Positions 26,009 through 34,353 of a stretch of 64,000 nucleotides of DNA are shown piece after piece. The translations under genes were made by a program, and so were the position numbers. The number at the start of each line of letters is the position of its first letter. The first letter of the stretch is position 1. The stretch comes from Oscillospiraceae bacterium. Its GTDB lineage: Bacteria > Bacillota > Clostridia > Oscillospirales > Oscillospiraceae. The notes beneath the pieces are model-generated. The model was given only the letters and a program-made list of their open reading frames with translations. It made no database searches and had not been told where the DNA came from. The stretch spans positions 62,001 to 126,000 of the forward strand of contig SVLS01000001.1 in assembly GCA_015067835.1 (NCBI GenBank). The letters run 5' to 3'.

Positions 26009-26315
26009 TAAAATAGAAAGTCGCCCTTGAAAGCTCAAGGGCGACAAAAATCGACGCGGTACCACCTTGTTTTGCAACGCACGTCATTGCGAGGAACTCC
26101 GAAGGGGTGACGTGGCAATCCCCATAGGTTTCCTAATTCGCAATGACAGCAATCTGCCTCTTTTGCTGTAACGGGCGTACCCGGAAAGGCCTACCTATCG
26201 ACCCCTCAGCTCCCAGACCATCTTCTGCCGCTTTCCTCGTGTCCCCTCACACCTTGCAGGACTCGCTGAACGCCTCCGGCGGCGTACTCTTCTGTTCAAC
26301 GCTTTTTCACTTTAT
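26009..26315 (-). promoter_or_regulatory. T-box riboswitch leader of metG
   Basis: On the minus strand the T-box core reads AGGTGGTACCGCG (26055-26067), whose TGGT pairs with the acceptor end of uncharged tRNA. A candidate specifier codon ATG (Met) lies at 26219-26221 within GAAGATGGTC, after a stem I with AGAAGAGTA. The antiterminator competes with a terminator: GTCGCCCTTGA pairing with TCAAGGGCGAC (26021-26045), then TTTCTATTTT. When Met-tRNA is scarce, uncharged tRNA stabilises the antiterminator and metG is transcribed. An inverted-repeat element sits inside the leader (26083-26147). Confidence 0.88.
26083..26147. mobile_element. miniature inverted-repeat element inside the metG T-box leader (short copy)
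   Basis: A 65-bp unit bounded by GTCATTGCGA and its inverted complement TCGCAATGAC. The inner sequence GAGGAACTCCGAAGGGGTGA then CGTGGCAATC is nearly the same as in the longer copy at 45702-45815. It lies between stem III and the antiterminator of the T-box. It has no coding capacity and would need a transposase in trans. Confidence 0.75.
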
Positions 26316-26321
26316 TGCCGT

Positions 26322-26350
26322 ATTATACCCGGATTGGCTGATTTTGTCAA
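26322..26350 (-). promoter_or_regulatory. promoter of the metG T-box transcript
   Basis: Minus strand TTGACA (26345-26350), 17-base spacer, TATAAT (26322-26327): a perfect consensus promoter, as expected for an attenuation-controlled gene. Confidence 0.9.
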
Positions 26351-26374
26351 TACTTTCCCCGGGCTGCACGCTGC

Positions 26375-27367
26375 TTATTCCGCAGATTCTTCCGCTTCCT
26401 CCGGCACGCTTTCCGCCAGTTCCTCCTGAAGCGCTTCCTCCTGAGGTGCTTCCTGCTCGGCAGCTCTGGCCGCCAGCTGATTGACAAAAAGCTTCTGAGG
26501 ATCCTGGGGCTTGCGTATCATGATGAACAGAATCACTGCCGCCGCAATACAGGTAACAGCCGCCAAAATCTGGCTGACACGAAGAGAACCCAAATACAGG
26601 CTGTCCATCCGCAGACCTTCGATAATGGTTCTGCCCAAGCCGTACCACAGGGCATAGCCCAGCGCAATCTGGCCGTCATACTGCCGCTTTTTCGACAGGA
26701 AATGCAGCAGCACAAAGCCGGCACCGTTCCACAAGGCTTCATACAGGAAGGTGGGATGCACCTGAATATATCCGGCATAGCCTCCCTCCACTGCCTGTGT
26801 TCTCAAAAATTCCACCTGCTCCAAGAACTGCTCAGAGGCATCCGCCGGAATCTGCAGGTTATCCATTGGAATCCGCATAGCCAGGAAATTATCACAATAG
26901 GCGCCAAAGGCTTCCCGGTTAAAGAAGTTGCCCCAGCGACCAATGGACTGACCAATCAAAAAGCCCAGCAGCACCAGATCCAGCAATGCCGCCAGCTTGA
27001 TTTTCTTGAAGTGGCAGTAAACCGCCATTCCGATAATTGCACCGATGACACCGCCATAAATGGCCAGACCGCCTTCCCAAATGTAGAGAATGGACAGCGG
27101 ATCGCTTCCATAGACATCCCATTTGAAAATGCAGTAATACAGCCGGGCGCAAATAATGGCAACCGGCACGATATACAGCACACCGTCGGTAATATCATTC
27201 TGCTTAATGCCAAATTGCTGGCACCGCTTCCAGCCGTATACCACCGCCAGAATCAGACCCAAGCCAATCAGCAGACCGTAAAAATGAATATACAGCGGTC
27301 CGATGCTGATTCCCTGAGCCGGGTCAATTTCAATGCCAAGATAGGGGAAGGATATGGGATTGCTCAT
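26375..27367 (-). CDS. lgt: prolipoprotein diacylglyceryl transferase
   Basis: A 330-residue membrane enzyme that transfers diacylglycerol from phosphatidylglycerol to the lipobox Cys of prolipoproteins. Family hallmarks are HFYGLLIGLG near residue 28, the Lgt signature GRWGNFFNREAFG near residue 140, and YGLGRTIIEGLRMDSL near residue 250. The last 40 residues are an acidic Ala/Glu-rich tail (QEEALQEELAESVPEEAEE), longer than usual. The start overlaps the stop of the upstream M16 gene as ATGA. Confidence 0.95.
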   Translation of the reverse strand: MSNPISFPYLGIEIDPAQGISIGPLYIHFYGLLIGLGLILAVVYGWKRCQQFGIKQNDITDGVLYIVPVAIICARLYYCIFKWDVYGSDPLSILYIWEGGLAIYGGVIGAIIGMAVYCHFKKIKLAALLDLVLLGFLIGQSIGRWGNFFNREAFGAYCDNFLAMRIPMDNLQIPADASEQFLEQVEFLRTQAVEGGYAGYIQVHPTFLYEALWNGAGFVLLHFLSKKRQYDGQIALGYALWYGLGRTIIEGLRMDSLYLGSLRVSQILAAVTCIAAAVILFIMIRKPQDPQKLFVNQLAARAAEQEAPQEEALQEELAESVPEEAEESAE

Positions 27368-28647
27368 TTTTCTTTTTCCTCCTTCGGTTCGATGACGGAC
27401 AGAGCACAGCGCTCCTTTGTCACGACTTGTTTCAAATATTCTTGTACTTGCTCCTGCGTCACTTCTGCATAAGCTGCAGGAAAATCGAAATACTCAAAAT
27501 CGCTGAAATGATAAGCGCAAATACGGAAGCAGGTGGAATCAAAGCTGTCCAAATCCCGGATTCTGCGACCCATTGCGCTTCGCTTCATCCGCAAAAAATC
27601 CGCCTCAGAGATACCTTCCTGTGCCAATTCTGCGCCACGGCTTAAGATGGCGCTGCATACCGCCTGACCATCCTCGCTGTCACCGCCGCAGGTCAGCATT
27701 GCGCAGCCGTCCACGGTTTCAAAGCCGCCGCCGAAGGAAGCATCAATTAGCCCTTTTTCATACAGTTCCAGATAAAGGGGTGAGGATTCTCCGAACAGCG
27801 CCTCTGCCGCCAAATCGCCAATCACTTCCGCTTTCATCGCTTCCATTCCTGTTCCAACTGGCTCTGACTTGAAGGCCATCTGGAACATCGGCATTGCCAC
27901 TTCCATTTTTCCTGTACATTGCGGTGCTTCCACCTGCATTTTCTCCTGCCAGGGGCGCAGCTTTTTGCCTGCCGGTCTTTCTTCTGTTCCCAAAACCGTC
28001 TCCGCCAGCTCTGCCACCTTCTCCGGCTCCACATCGCCCACCACGCACAAAATCATATTGGACGGCGTGTAAAATGCCCGGTGGCAGCTTTCCAGCAGGG
28101 ACGGTGTGATTTGCCGCAGGCTCTCCCGGCTCCCCAAAATCGGTACACGCACAGGATGATTATTGTACACAATCTTCATCAAATCCTCAAACACCCGGGT
28201 ATCCGGTGTGTCCTCGTGCATCCCGATTTCCTGGTCGATGATGCCCATTTCCCGCTGCACACTTTCCTCCGGAAAATAGGGTGTGGAGACAAATTCCAGC
28301 AAAAGCTTCAGATTCTCCCAAAAATTCTCCACGCAGGAGAAATAGTATGCGGTCATATCATAGCTGGTAAAGGCGTTCACATTTGCGCCACGGGCTGCAA
28401 ATTCCGCCGTTACATCCCGACCGGGCAGTTCGAACATCTTATGCTCCAAAAAATGGGCAATGCCCGCCGGTACATGGTATTCCTGTCCGTCCAGCTGAAA
28501 ATCTGTGTGAACAGAGCCGAAATCCGTTACAAAATATGCCATTTTCCGGGTAAAGCCCGGCTGCGGCACCACCTTAACCGTCAAGCCGCAGGAGGTACGG
28601 CAGGTAAAAACCTCTGCCGCCAAACTGGGGTAATATTTCCGTGTCAT
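27364..28647 (-). CDS. M16-family zinc peptidase (YmfH-like), active subunit
   Basis: A 427-residue insulinase-type peptidase. The inverted zinc motif HFLEHKMFE (HxxEH, near residue 65) is intact, and the distal Glu lies in the following helix (EIGMHEDTPD region). It overlaps both neighbours by ATGA: the upstream M16 homologue and lgt downstream. In Bacillus the YmfF-YmfH pair forms a similar two-gene unit, and Clostridia often encode them together. Confidence 0.88.
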   Translation of the reverse strand: MTRKYYPSLAAEVFTCRTSCGLTVKVVPQPGFTRKMAYFVTDFGSVHTDFQLDGQEYHVPAGIAHFLEHKMFELPGRDVTAEFAARGANVNAFTSYDMTAYYFSCVENFWENLKLLLEFVSTPYFPEESVQREMGIIDQEIGMHEDTPDTRVFEDLMKIVYNNHPVRVPILGSRESLRQITPSLLESCHRAFYTPSNMILCVVGDVEPEKVAELAETVLGTEERPAGKKLRPWQEKMQVEAPQCTGKMEVAMPMFQMAFKSEPVGTGMEAMKAEVIGDLAAEALFGESSPLYLELYEKGLIDASFGGGFETVDGCAMLTCGGDSEDGQAVCSAILSRGAELAQEGISEADFLRMKRSAMGRRIRDLDSFDSTCFRICAYHFSDFEYFDFPAAYAEVTQEQVQEYLKQVVTKERCALSVIEPKEEKEK

Positions 28648-29909
28648 TGGCTCCCTCCTTTCAGGAAAAAGCTGGAATGATACCGGACTTTTTGGGCGGC
28701 TGCCGCCACATCCGCCACCGTCACAGCCGCCACACCGGCAGCATAGGCATCCGGCTGGAAGGCAATTCCGCTCAACGCTGCTGTTGCATAATAGCTTTCA
28801 ATAGCGCTGGGCGAATCGTGAATGGTAGCAAGTGATGCCAGCAGCGCCTCCTTGGCCGCTGTCAGCTCCTCTTCGGAAATATCTCCTGCCCGGCACGCCT
28901 CCAGCTGCGCCAAAATTTCCGCACGGGTCTGCTCCTCCTTGGCTTCGTCAATGCCGGCAGAAACTGTCATAATTCCCTTGACGCCGTAATAGCCGGAATA
29001 GATGGAATAGCAAAGGGACATCCGTTCCCGTACATTTTCAAACAGCTTGCTGGTCATCCCACCGCCAAACACCGTATTCAGCACCTGCATAGCCGGAAAA
29101 TCCGGGTCGCGGTTGGTAATCGGTGTGACAAAGCCCATACACAGCTTTGCCTGGGCAATGTCCATTTTCTCCGTCTCGTGACTGCCCTCCTGACCGGAGA
29201 AAGCCGTCTGGGGCTGAAGCGGCTGTACCTGACGGCACAGCTTCTGAAGCTCCTGTTTCAAAAGATTTCCCACCACGTCCGCATCTGCACTTCCCACATA
29301 GAAAAGCTCCACAGGGCTTTCCCGGAGGATTTTTTCATAGTGGCTGTAAAGCGCTTGGGCGGTGATCCTCTCCACATCCTCTGTCTCGCCCAGTCGGGGC
29401 AGACCGAAGGAATCTCCCTGGCACATATTTTTCAACAGCTTCCCGGAGGCATAGACCCGCTTGTCATTGATTTCCGATTCAATGGTGGAGACCAAATTCT
29501 TCTTTTCGCTTTCCACATAATCTACAGGGAATGCGCCATCTGTTATCAGCGGACAAAAAATCATCTGACCCAGAAATTCCAGCATTGGCTTGAGAATTTC
29601 ATCGCCGGCCATAGCAAACTTATCTTCAATAAAGGTGGTATAAAGCCCGGTGGTCTGGTAATCTCCGATGCGGCGCACCAAAGCGCTGACAGATGCACCG
29701 TACAAATCATCCAGCCGCAGCGTAATCGCCCGCAGATCAGGATAATCCCGGGTGCCCCGGAGCAAAACCGCCGGCAGCAGCGCATTGAGTGCCGCTTCTT
29801 CCTTTGCCATCGGGCGGACAAATTGAATGCTCAGCGCACCGTGCTTAAACCGGGTGTCACGAAAGCTGTGCAGCCGTACACCGGGCATAAGCTCCTTCGT
29901 CTCAATCAT
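28644..29909 (-). CDS. M16-family peptidase-like protein (YmfF-like), zinc motif missing
   Basis: A 421-residue M16-fold protein. At the position of HxxEH it reads EEAALNALLPAVLL, so it should be catalytically inactive and act as the non-catalytic half of a heterodimer with the protein encoded next. The R/Y-type C-terminal signature region (TVFGGGMTSKLFENVRERMSL) is present. ATG 29909 is chosen because AGGAG lies 7 bases ahead. Confidence 0.85.
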   Translation of the reverse strand: MIETKELMPGVRLHSFRDTRFKHGALSIQFVRPMAKEEAALNALLPAVLLRGTRDYPDLRAITLRLDDLYGASVSALVRRIGDYQTTGLYTTFIEDKFAMAGDEILKPMLEFLGQMIFCPLITDGAFPVDYVESEKKNLVSTIESEINDKRVYASGKLLKNMCQGDSFGLPRLGETEDVERITAQALYSHYEKILRESPVELFYVGSADADVVGNLLKQELQKLCRQVQPLQPQTAFSGQEGSHETEKMDIAQAKLCMGFVTPITNRDPDFPAMQVLNTVFGGGMTSKLFENVRERMSLCYSIYSGYYGVKGIMTVSAGIDEAKEEQTRAEILAQLEACRAGDISEEELTAAKEALLASLATIHDSPSAIESYYATAALSGIAFQPDAYAAGVAAVTVADVAAAAQKVRYHSSFFLKGGSQ

Positions 29910-29998
29910 AAAGGGTCTCCTTTTTCGTTTCATTGCTCTATTATATAACAGTTTTTCCAAAATAGGAAGTCCCTATAGAAAAATTCACATCTTTCCGG

Positions 29999-30027
29999 TT
30001 GCGATTTTTTCCGGGATGGAGTACAAT
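29999..30027 (+). promoter_or_regulatory. promoter of prmA
   Basis: TTGCGA (29999-30004), 17-base spacer, TACAAT (30022-30027), 35 bases before the ATG. Confidence 0.6.
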
Positions 30028-30061
30028 AAGAAAAATGTAACTGATGAAGGAGGGTTTTCCT

Positions 30062-31000
30062 ATGGCCTGGCTTGAAATCACCGTTCATACCACCGCGGCA
30101 TCCATTGACGAAACTGCGGCAATGCTCACTGCTGCCGGATTTCAGGAGCTGGTGCTGGAGGATCAGAATCAATTTGAAGATTTTCTGGAGGAAAACCGCG
30201 CCTACTGGGACTATATTGATGAACAGCTCCAGCAGCAGCTTCAGGGACTTTCCCACATCAAGCTGTACCTGGAGGAAGCAGATGCAGATGCCCTTGCCCG
30301 TCTGACTGCCTTGCTGGAGGAGCAAAAGCTCTCCTTTGCCGTCACCGCTTTGCCGGAAACAGATTGGGAAAACAGCTGGCAGGAGCATTATCCACCGGTG
30401 GAAATTGGGGAAAAGCTGGTGGTTCTCCCCTACTGGCTGGCGCAGTCCGATGAAAGCAGTCGGCTGCCCGTCATTCTCGACCCGGGACTGACCTTTGGCA
30501 CCGGCGCACACCCCTCCACCCAGATGGTTATGGAAGCAATGGAACAGCGTTTGACTCCCGGCGCCCATTGCCTGGACTTAGGCAGCGGAAGCGGCATCCT
30601 GTCCATTACCGCCCTGCGGTTAGGCGCAAAAGAAGCCGTGGGCGTGGACATTGACCCGAAGGCAGAGGACATCGCCCGTACCAACGCCGCCTATAACGGT
30701 TTTGAAGCACCTGCTTTCTGTGCCTTCACCGGAGATGTCACCGCCGACAAATCGCTGATGAAGCGGCTGTCCGGTGCAGAATATGATTTTGTGTTCGTCA
30801 ATATTGTTGCGGATGTGATTATCCATCTTGCACCGGTATTGCCCCACTTTTTGCAAAGCCACAGCACGCTGATTTGCTCCGGCATTCTGGATATCCGCCT
30901 TTCGGATGTGACAGCTGCTTTGGAAGCCGCCGGACTTTGTGTTACGGAGATAAAATCCAAGGAGGATTGGCGATGCGTAATCGCCAAAGCAAAGCTATGA
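30062..31000 (+). CDS. prmA: ribosomal protein L11 methyltransferase
   Basis: A 312-residue SAM-dependent methyltransferase. The N-terminal substrate-binding domain (MAWLEITVHTTAASIDETAA) is followed by the GTGAHPSTQMVMEAME segment and motif I LDLGSGSGILSI near residue 165; the family motif VNIVADVIIHLAP lies near residue 250. It trimethylates residues of L11. ATG 30062 has AAGGAGGG 7 bases ahead. Its last 28 bases overlap the next gene. Confidence 0.92.
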   Translation: MAWLEITVHTTAASIDETAAMLTAAGFQELVLEDQNQFEDFLEENRAYWDYIDEQLQQQLQGLSHIKLYLEEADADALARLTALLEEQKLSFAVTALPETDWENSWQEHYPPVEIGEKLVVLPYWLAQSDESSRLPVILDPGLTFGTGAHPSTQMVMEAMEQRLTPGAHCLDLGSGSGILSITALRLGAKEAVGVDIDPKAEDIARTNAAYNGFEAPAFCAFTGDVTADKSLMKRLSGAEYDFVFVNIVADVIIHLAPVLPHFLQSHSTLICSGILDIRLSDVTAALEAAGLCVTEIKSKEDWRCVIAKAKL

Positions 31001-32040
31001 TGACGATCCCTTATCGCTACCGCCGTGGGCTGAAGCGCTTCCTCATCACTCTGGCGGTGCTGACACTTGTTCTGGTTGCGGCAATTCTGTCCTGGATGCT
31101 GTGGCTGAGCCGCTATGTTATATACACAGACGAGGGCGCAAAAATCGACTTTAACCTCCCCTTTGACTATTCTCAGGGCGAGCTGGCGCAATTTTCCACT
31201 ACTGCTCCCTCCGTTCCTATCGTCTACGGCAATACGGATGACCTTTTGAATCCTTCCACCACGCAGCTGACGCAGCTGAGCGGCTATGTGGTCACCACCG
31301 AAATGCTGGAAACGAAATTGCCGGCAGTTCAGGAAGCACTGGAACAGCTTCCTGGGGAAGCAACGGTCTTGCTGGATGTAAAGAATCTGCAAGGCGAATT
31401 TGCCTACCCCTCTTCCCTGGGACGCGGCAACGAAAAAATTGATACCCAGGCTGTCAGCAATCTTATCACTTCTTTGAAAGAAAAAAACTGTTATTTAATA
31501 GCCAGGTTCTCCGCTTTTCGGGACTACTGGTATTTTCTGGAGGATGAGGCAACCCGTGTTCCCTACGGTCTGCCGAAGAAAAACGGTAACGGCTCTCTCT
31601 GGCCGGACACCAGCGTCGCGGGCAATCTGCATTATTGGTTCAATCCCGCCGCTGTGGGCACACAAAACTATCTTGTACAGGTGATTACTGAGCTTCGTAC
31701 TCTTGGTTTTGACGAGGTGGTATTCAACGATTTCCGCTTCCCCGCTACGGATGATATTCGCTTTGAAGGGGACTGGGAAGAAACCCTCCGGGACACCGCA
31801 AAAACGCTGGTACAGGCTTGCGGCACAGAGAGCTTCGCCCTTTCCTTTGTGGGAGGAATTACGACTCTTCCCGAGGGGCGGTGCCGGGTATATCTGGAAA
31901 ATGTAGCGGCTGCGGACATTTCGCAGGCTGTTTCCAAGTGGGAATTGGAAAACCCCACCGCACAGCTGGTATTCCTGACGGATTTGAACGATACCCGTTA
32001 TGATGCATACGGCGTTTTGCGCCCCCTGCCGATTTCCTGA
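30973..32040 (+). CDS. putative glycoside hydrolase, DUF4015-like, membrane-anchored
   Basis: A 355-residue protein with an N-terminal membrane anchor (residues about 20-42) and an extracytoplasmic TIM-barrel-like domain. The segments TVLLDVKNLQGEF, KEKNCYLIARFSAFRDYW and LGFDEVVFNDFRFPA resemble the DUF4015 family of predicted glycoside hydrolases. ATG 30973 has AAGGAGG 7 bases ahead and lies inside prmA, so the two are coupled. The substrate is unknown. Confidence 0.65.
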   Translation: MRNRQSKAMMTIPYRYRRGLKRFLITLAVLTLVLVAAILSWMLWLSRYVIYTDEGAKIDFNLPFDYSQGELAQFSTTAPSVPIVYGNTDDLLNPSTTQLTQLSGYVVTTEMLETKLPAVQEALEQLPGEATVLLDVKNLQGEFAYPSSLGRGNEKIDTQAVSNLITSLKEKNCYLIARFSAFRDYWYFLEDEATRVPYGLPKKNGNGSLWPDTSVAGNLHYWFNPAAVGTQNYLVQVITELRTLGFDEVVFNDFRFPATDDIRFEGDWEETLRDTAKTLVQACGTESFALSFVGGITTLPEGRCRVYLENVAAADISQAVSKWELENPTAQLVFLTDLNDTRYDAYGVLRPLPIS

Positions 32041-32056
32041 AATTACAATTTGCGAA

Positions 32057-32084
32057 ATATGGGCGGCTGTTGGCCGCCCATATT
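32057..32084. terminator. hairpin between convergent genes
   Basis: ATATGGGCGGC pairs with GCCGCCCATAT around TGTTG. It sits between the DUF4015-like gene (plus) and the short gene at 32091 (minus). T-tracts are short, so termination is likely but not certain. Confidence 0.6.
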
Positions 32085-32090
32085 ACACAT

Positions 32091-32210
32091 TTACTTCAGC
32101 CTGTATTCCCTGTGCTGCTCCATTCTCCCGGATTGAATCACCGGCGGCTTGGGGTCCGTCATCTCCCAGGGCACCGGCTTCTGCTCCTGCTGTTTTTCTT
32201 CTTTTTTCAC
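32091..32210 (-). CDS. 39-residue hydrophilic small protein
   Basis: A GTG-started reading frame with GGGGTGAG upstream encodes a Lys/Glu/Gln-rich N-terminus (MKKEEKQQEQKPVPWEM) followed by DPKPPVIQSGRMEQHREYR and a Lys-stop end. It lies between the terminator of the transglutaminase gene and a hairpin placed right after its stop. No homologue is recognised. The RBS, the bounded context and the absence of another gene on this 200-base stretch support it. Confidence 0.45.
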   Translation of the reverse strand: MKKEEKQQEQKPVPWEMTDPKPPVIQSGRMEQHREYRLK

Positions 32211-32243
32211 AATCTCACCCCGGCATTATTTTTCGCCGGCGGC

Positions 32244-32285
32244 TAAAAAATATGTACCCGGAGGAAAATCCTCCGGGTACTTTTT
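32244..32285 (-). terminator. terminator of the MoxR-DUF58-transglutaminase operon
   Basis: GTACCCGGAGGA pairs with TCCTCCGGGTAC around AAA, followed on the minus strand by ATATTTTTTA. Confidence 0.85.
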
Positions 32286-34353
32286 ACTCTATGGCAAAAA
32301 CAAGACACAGAAGTGTATGCACCGGCCACGGTTTTTCTTTTAATTTACCGGAAAGCAAACGCATTTCCCGCCGGAATTCTTCCAATTCCTCTTCCGTTAA
32401 GGTGTGCTGGCTGAATTTCGCTTTTTCTGCCAATTCCTTCAGGTGGGGGGATGGATTCTCTTTCAAAAGCCGGTATCTGCGGTTCAATATTCGCCAGTGC
32501 CGCAGTGCCTGTGTATTCGACTCACCGCGGCGCAGATGCCGTTTCAAAAGCAAGCACCGCAGGCGGTATTGTCCCCCAATTGCGCCGATGGCCAAAAGGC
32601 ACCACAAAATCCACAGGAAACCTTCCCCGCGAACCTGCGCTCCCTGAGGGGCAGCTTCTCCTCCGGTGGCAGTTGTGGTCCCCTGACTGTCCTGGGTGGA
32701 GGGTTGGGTCGTCTGCTCCGTCGGTGCCGTGGTAGGCTCAGTCGCCTCTGTGGTAGGCTCAGTCGCTTCTGTGGTAGGCTGGGTGGATTGAGTGGGCGCG
32801 GTTGATGCTCCCACTGTGCCGTAGCCCGGCGTGGGATCCAGAATGATCCATCCCTTGCCGTCGACAAAATATTCCACCCAGGCGTGGGCATGACTGTAAG
32901 GCACTTGCTGTGCTTTTCCGGCCTGCACATCGGCAGTATACCCGGTGACATATCGCGCAGGCACACCCAACGCTCGCAGCAAAACAGTTGCCGTTGTGGC
33001 AAAATGGGCGCAATAGCCACTTTCAGCCTTTGTCAAAAACCACAGTGTAAAATCGTTCTCTCCTGCCGGCGTCTTTTCCGGCGACAGGCTGTACCTTGCC
33101 GATTGACGCACCAATTTGCCCACATCCTGCGCCAACTGCTCTGTATTGCCGGAGGATTCGCTTCTCCAGTTCCTTTCCTGAAGGTATTTCTGCACCTGCA
33201 CTGCCGTATATATCGGCAAAGACCGGCATTGCTCCCTCACCTGCATATTGATGAATCCGCCGGACGACTCATCCATCCAGCGATAGCTGTATACTTTTTT
33301 GTGCTCCTTGTTGGGAAGCGCACCATTTTCAAAATCGAAATTCTGGGCTCCCTGCAGTGGGCTGGGAAGAAGATAGAAATCAAGAGGCTCTTCCGTCTCA
33401 ATGCGTACCATACCCATGGTTCCCCTGGGAAATCCCCAGCCATAGTCAACGCCGGTGCTGCACGCTGAGGTTGTCCATTGCCAGCCGTCATAGCTGTCAT
33501 AGCATTTCCCCCGCAGGTACAGTCTGCCATCCTTCGTAGCGGTAACCGTCAGTGCTGTGCGTGTATCATTGAATTTGTTCCCCAGCCGGTTCAACTCCAC
33601 CGTGTCTGCGTACACCGCATTGCCGGAATCGTCCTGCTGTAACCATCCATCAAAGAACGGGAAATAAGAATGCGGCTGATACCCCTCCTGAGGTATCACC
33701 CTGAACAGCAGGCAGGTCATCAACATCACCGGCACCAGCAGCCACGCAATCAGGCGGTTGCTCTGCCGCTCATCGCGGCGGCGCAAGGGCGTTGTCATCA
33801 TCATAAGCACCAGCGCAGCCAGCAAAATAATCAGGTACATACTGTGAGGAACGGTATCAATCAGAACCAGACACACCGCCAGTGGCAACACGCTCACCGG
33901 TACCGCCAGCAGAGTGGACTTGCGGCAGCAGACCGTCCCAACCACCACAAAGCTCACAATCAGCGCCACAGCTGCCAGCGCGAAATCCGGACTGGTATTC
34001 GGCAAAATCTCACTCCATTGCACCACACCCCAGCCATAGCCGATGTTATATTTGTACGAAATCTGGTGAATGAGAACCTCAAAGGACAACCGCAGCTGCA
34101 TCAGCAGCCAGCCTCCGGACATCCAGTCTCCAATCACCATCGTTCCAATGCCCAGCCATCCCACCATTGCGCCGAAACGAAATTGGAAAGCGATGCTCCA
34201 CAGCAGGCTGACAATCATACAGAACAAAAGAAGCCCGACGATATTCCCATTTTCAAAGGAGAAGCCCGTCAGCAAACAGCCGACGCCGCCAAAGGAAATG
34301 GCCGCCGCCAGCAGCCAGGCAGAAATGCCGGTAAAAATACTGTTTTTATTCAC
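32284..34353 (-). CDS. transglutaminase-like membrane protein (TgpA/DUF3488-DUF4129 type)
   Basis: A 689-residue protein. About six N-terminal helices (residues 1-215) are followed by an extracytoplasmic transglutaminase core with the Cys-His-Asp triad in GYCAHFATTATVLLR (near 445), SHAHAWVEYF (near 487) and ILDPTPGYG (near 503). A Thr/Pro/Glu linker of PTTEATE units, a further helix and a C-terminal DUF4129-like cytoplasmic tail follow. GTG 34353 fits GGAGGGG at 6 bases and overlaps the upstream stop. It forms an operon with MoxR and DUF58 genes, a common trio, probably acting at the cell envelope. Confidence 0.85.
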   Translation of the reverse strand: MNKNSIFTGISAWLLAAAISFGGVGCLLTGFSFENGNIVGLLLFCMIVSLLWSIAFQFRFGAMVGWLGIGTMVIGDWMSGGWLLMQLRLSFEVLIHQISYKYNIGYGWGVVQWSEILPNTSPDFALAAVALIVSFVVVGTVCCRKSTLLAVPVSVLPLAVCLVLIDTVPHSMYLIILLAALVLMMMTTPLRRRDERQSNRLIAWLLVPVMLMTCLLFRVIPQEGYQPHSYFPFFDGWLQQDDSGNAVYADTVELNRLGNKFNDTRTALTVTATKDGRLYLRGKCYDSYDGWQWTTSACSTGVDYGWGFPRGTMGMVRIETEEPLDFYLLPSPLQGAQNFDFENGALPNKEHKKVYSYRWMDESSGGFINMQVREQCRSLPIYTAVQVQKYLQERNWRSESSGNTEQLAQDVGKLVRQSARYSLSPEKTPAGENDFTLWFLTKAESGYCAHFATTATVLLRALGVPARYVTGYTADVQAGKAQQVPYSHAHAWVEYFVDGKGWIILDPTPGYGTVGASTAPTQSTQPTTEATEPTTEATEPTTAPTEQTTQPSTQDSQGTTTATGGEAAPQGAQVRGEGFLWILWCLLAIGAIGGQYRLRCLLLKRHLRRGESNTQALRHWRILNRRYRLLKENPSPHLKELAEKAKFSQHTLTEEELEEFRREMRLLSGKLKEKPWPVHTLLCLVFAIE

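Noticed and set aside
23910-26030. Long open frame (706 codons) opposite metG
   Set aside because: Antisense shadow of metG; the translation shows no domain and the start has no RBS.
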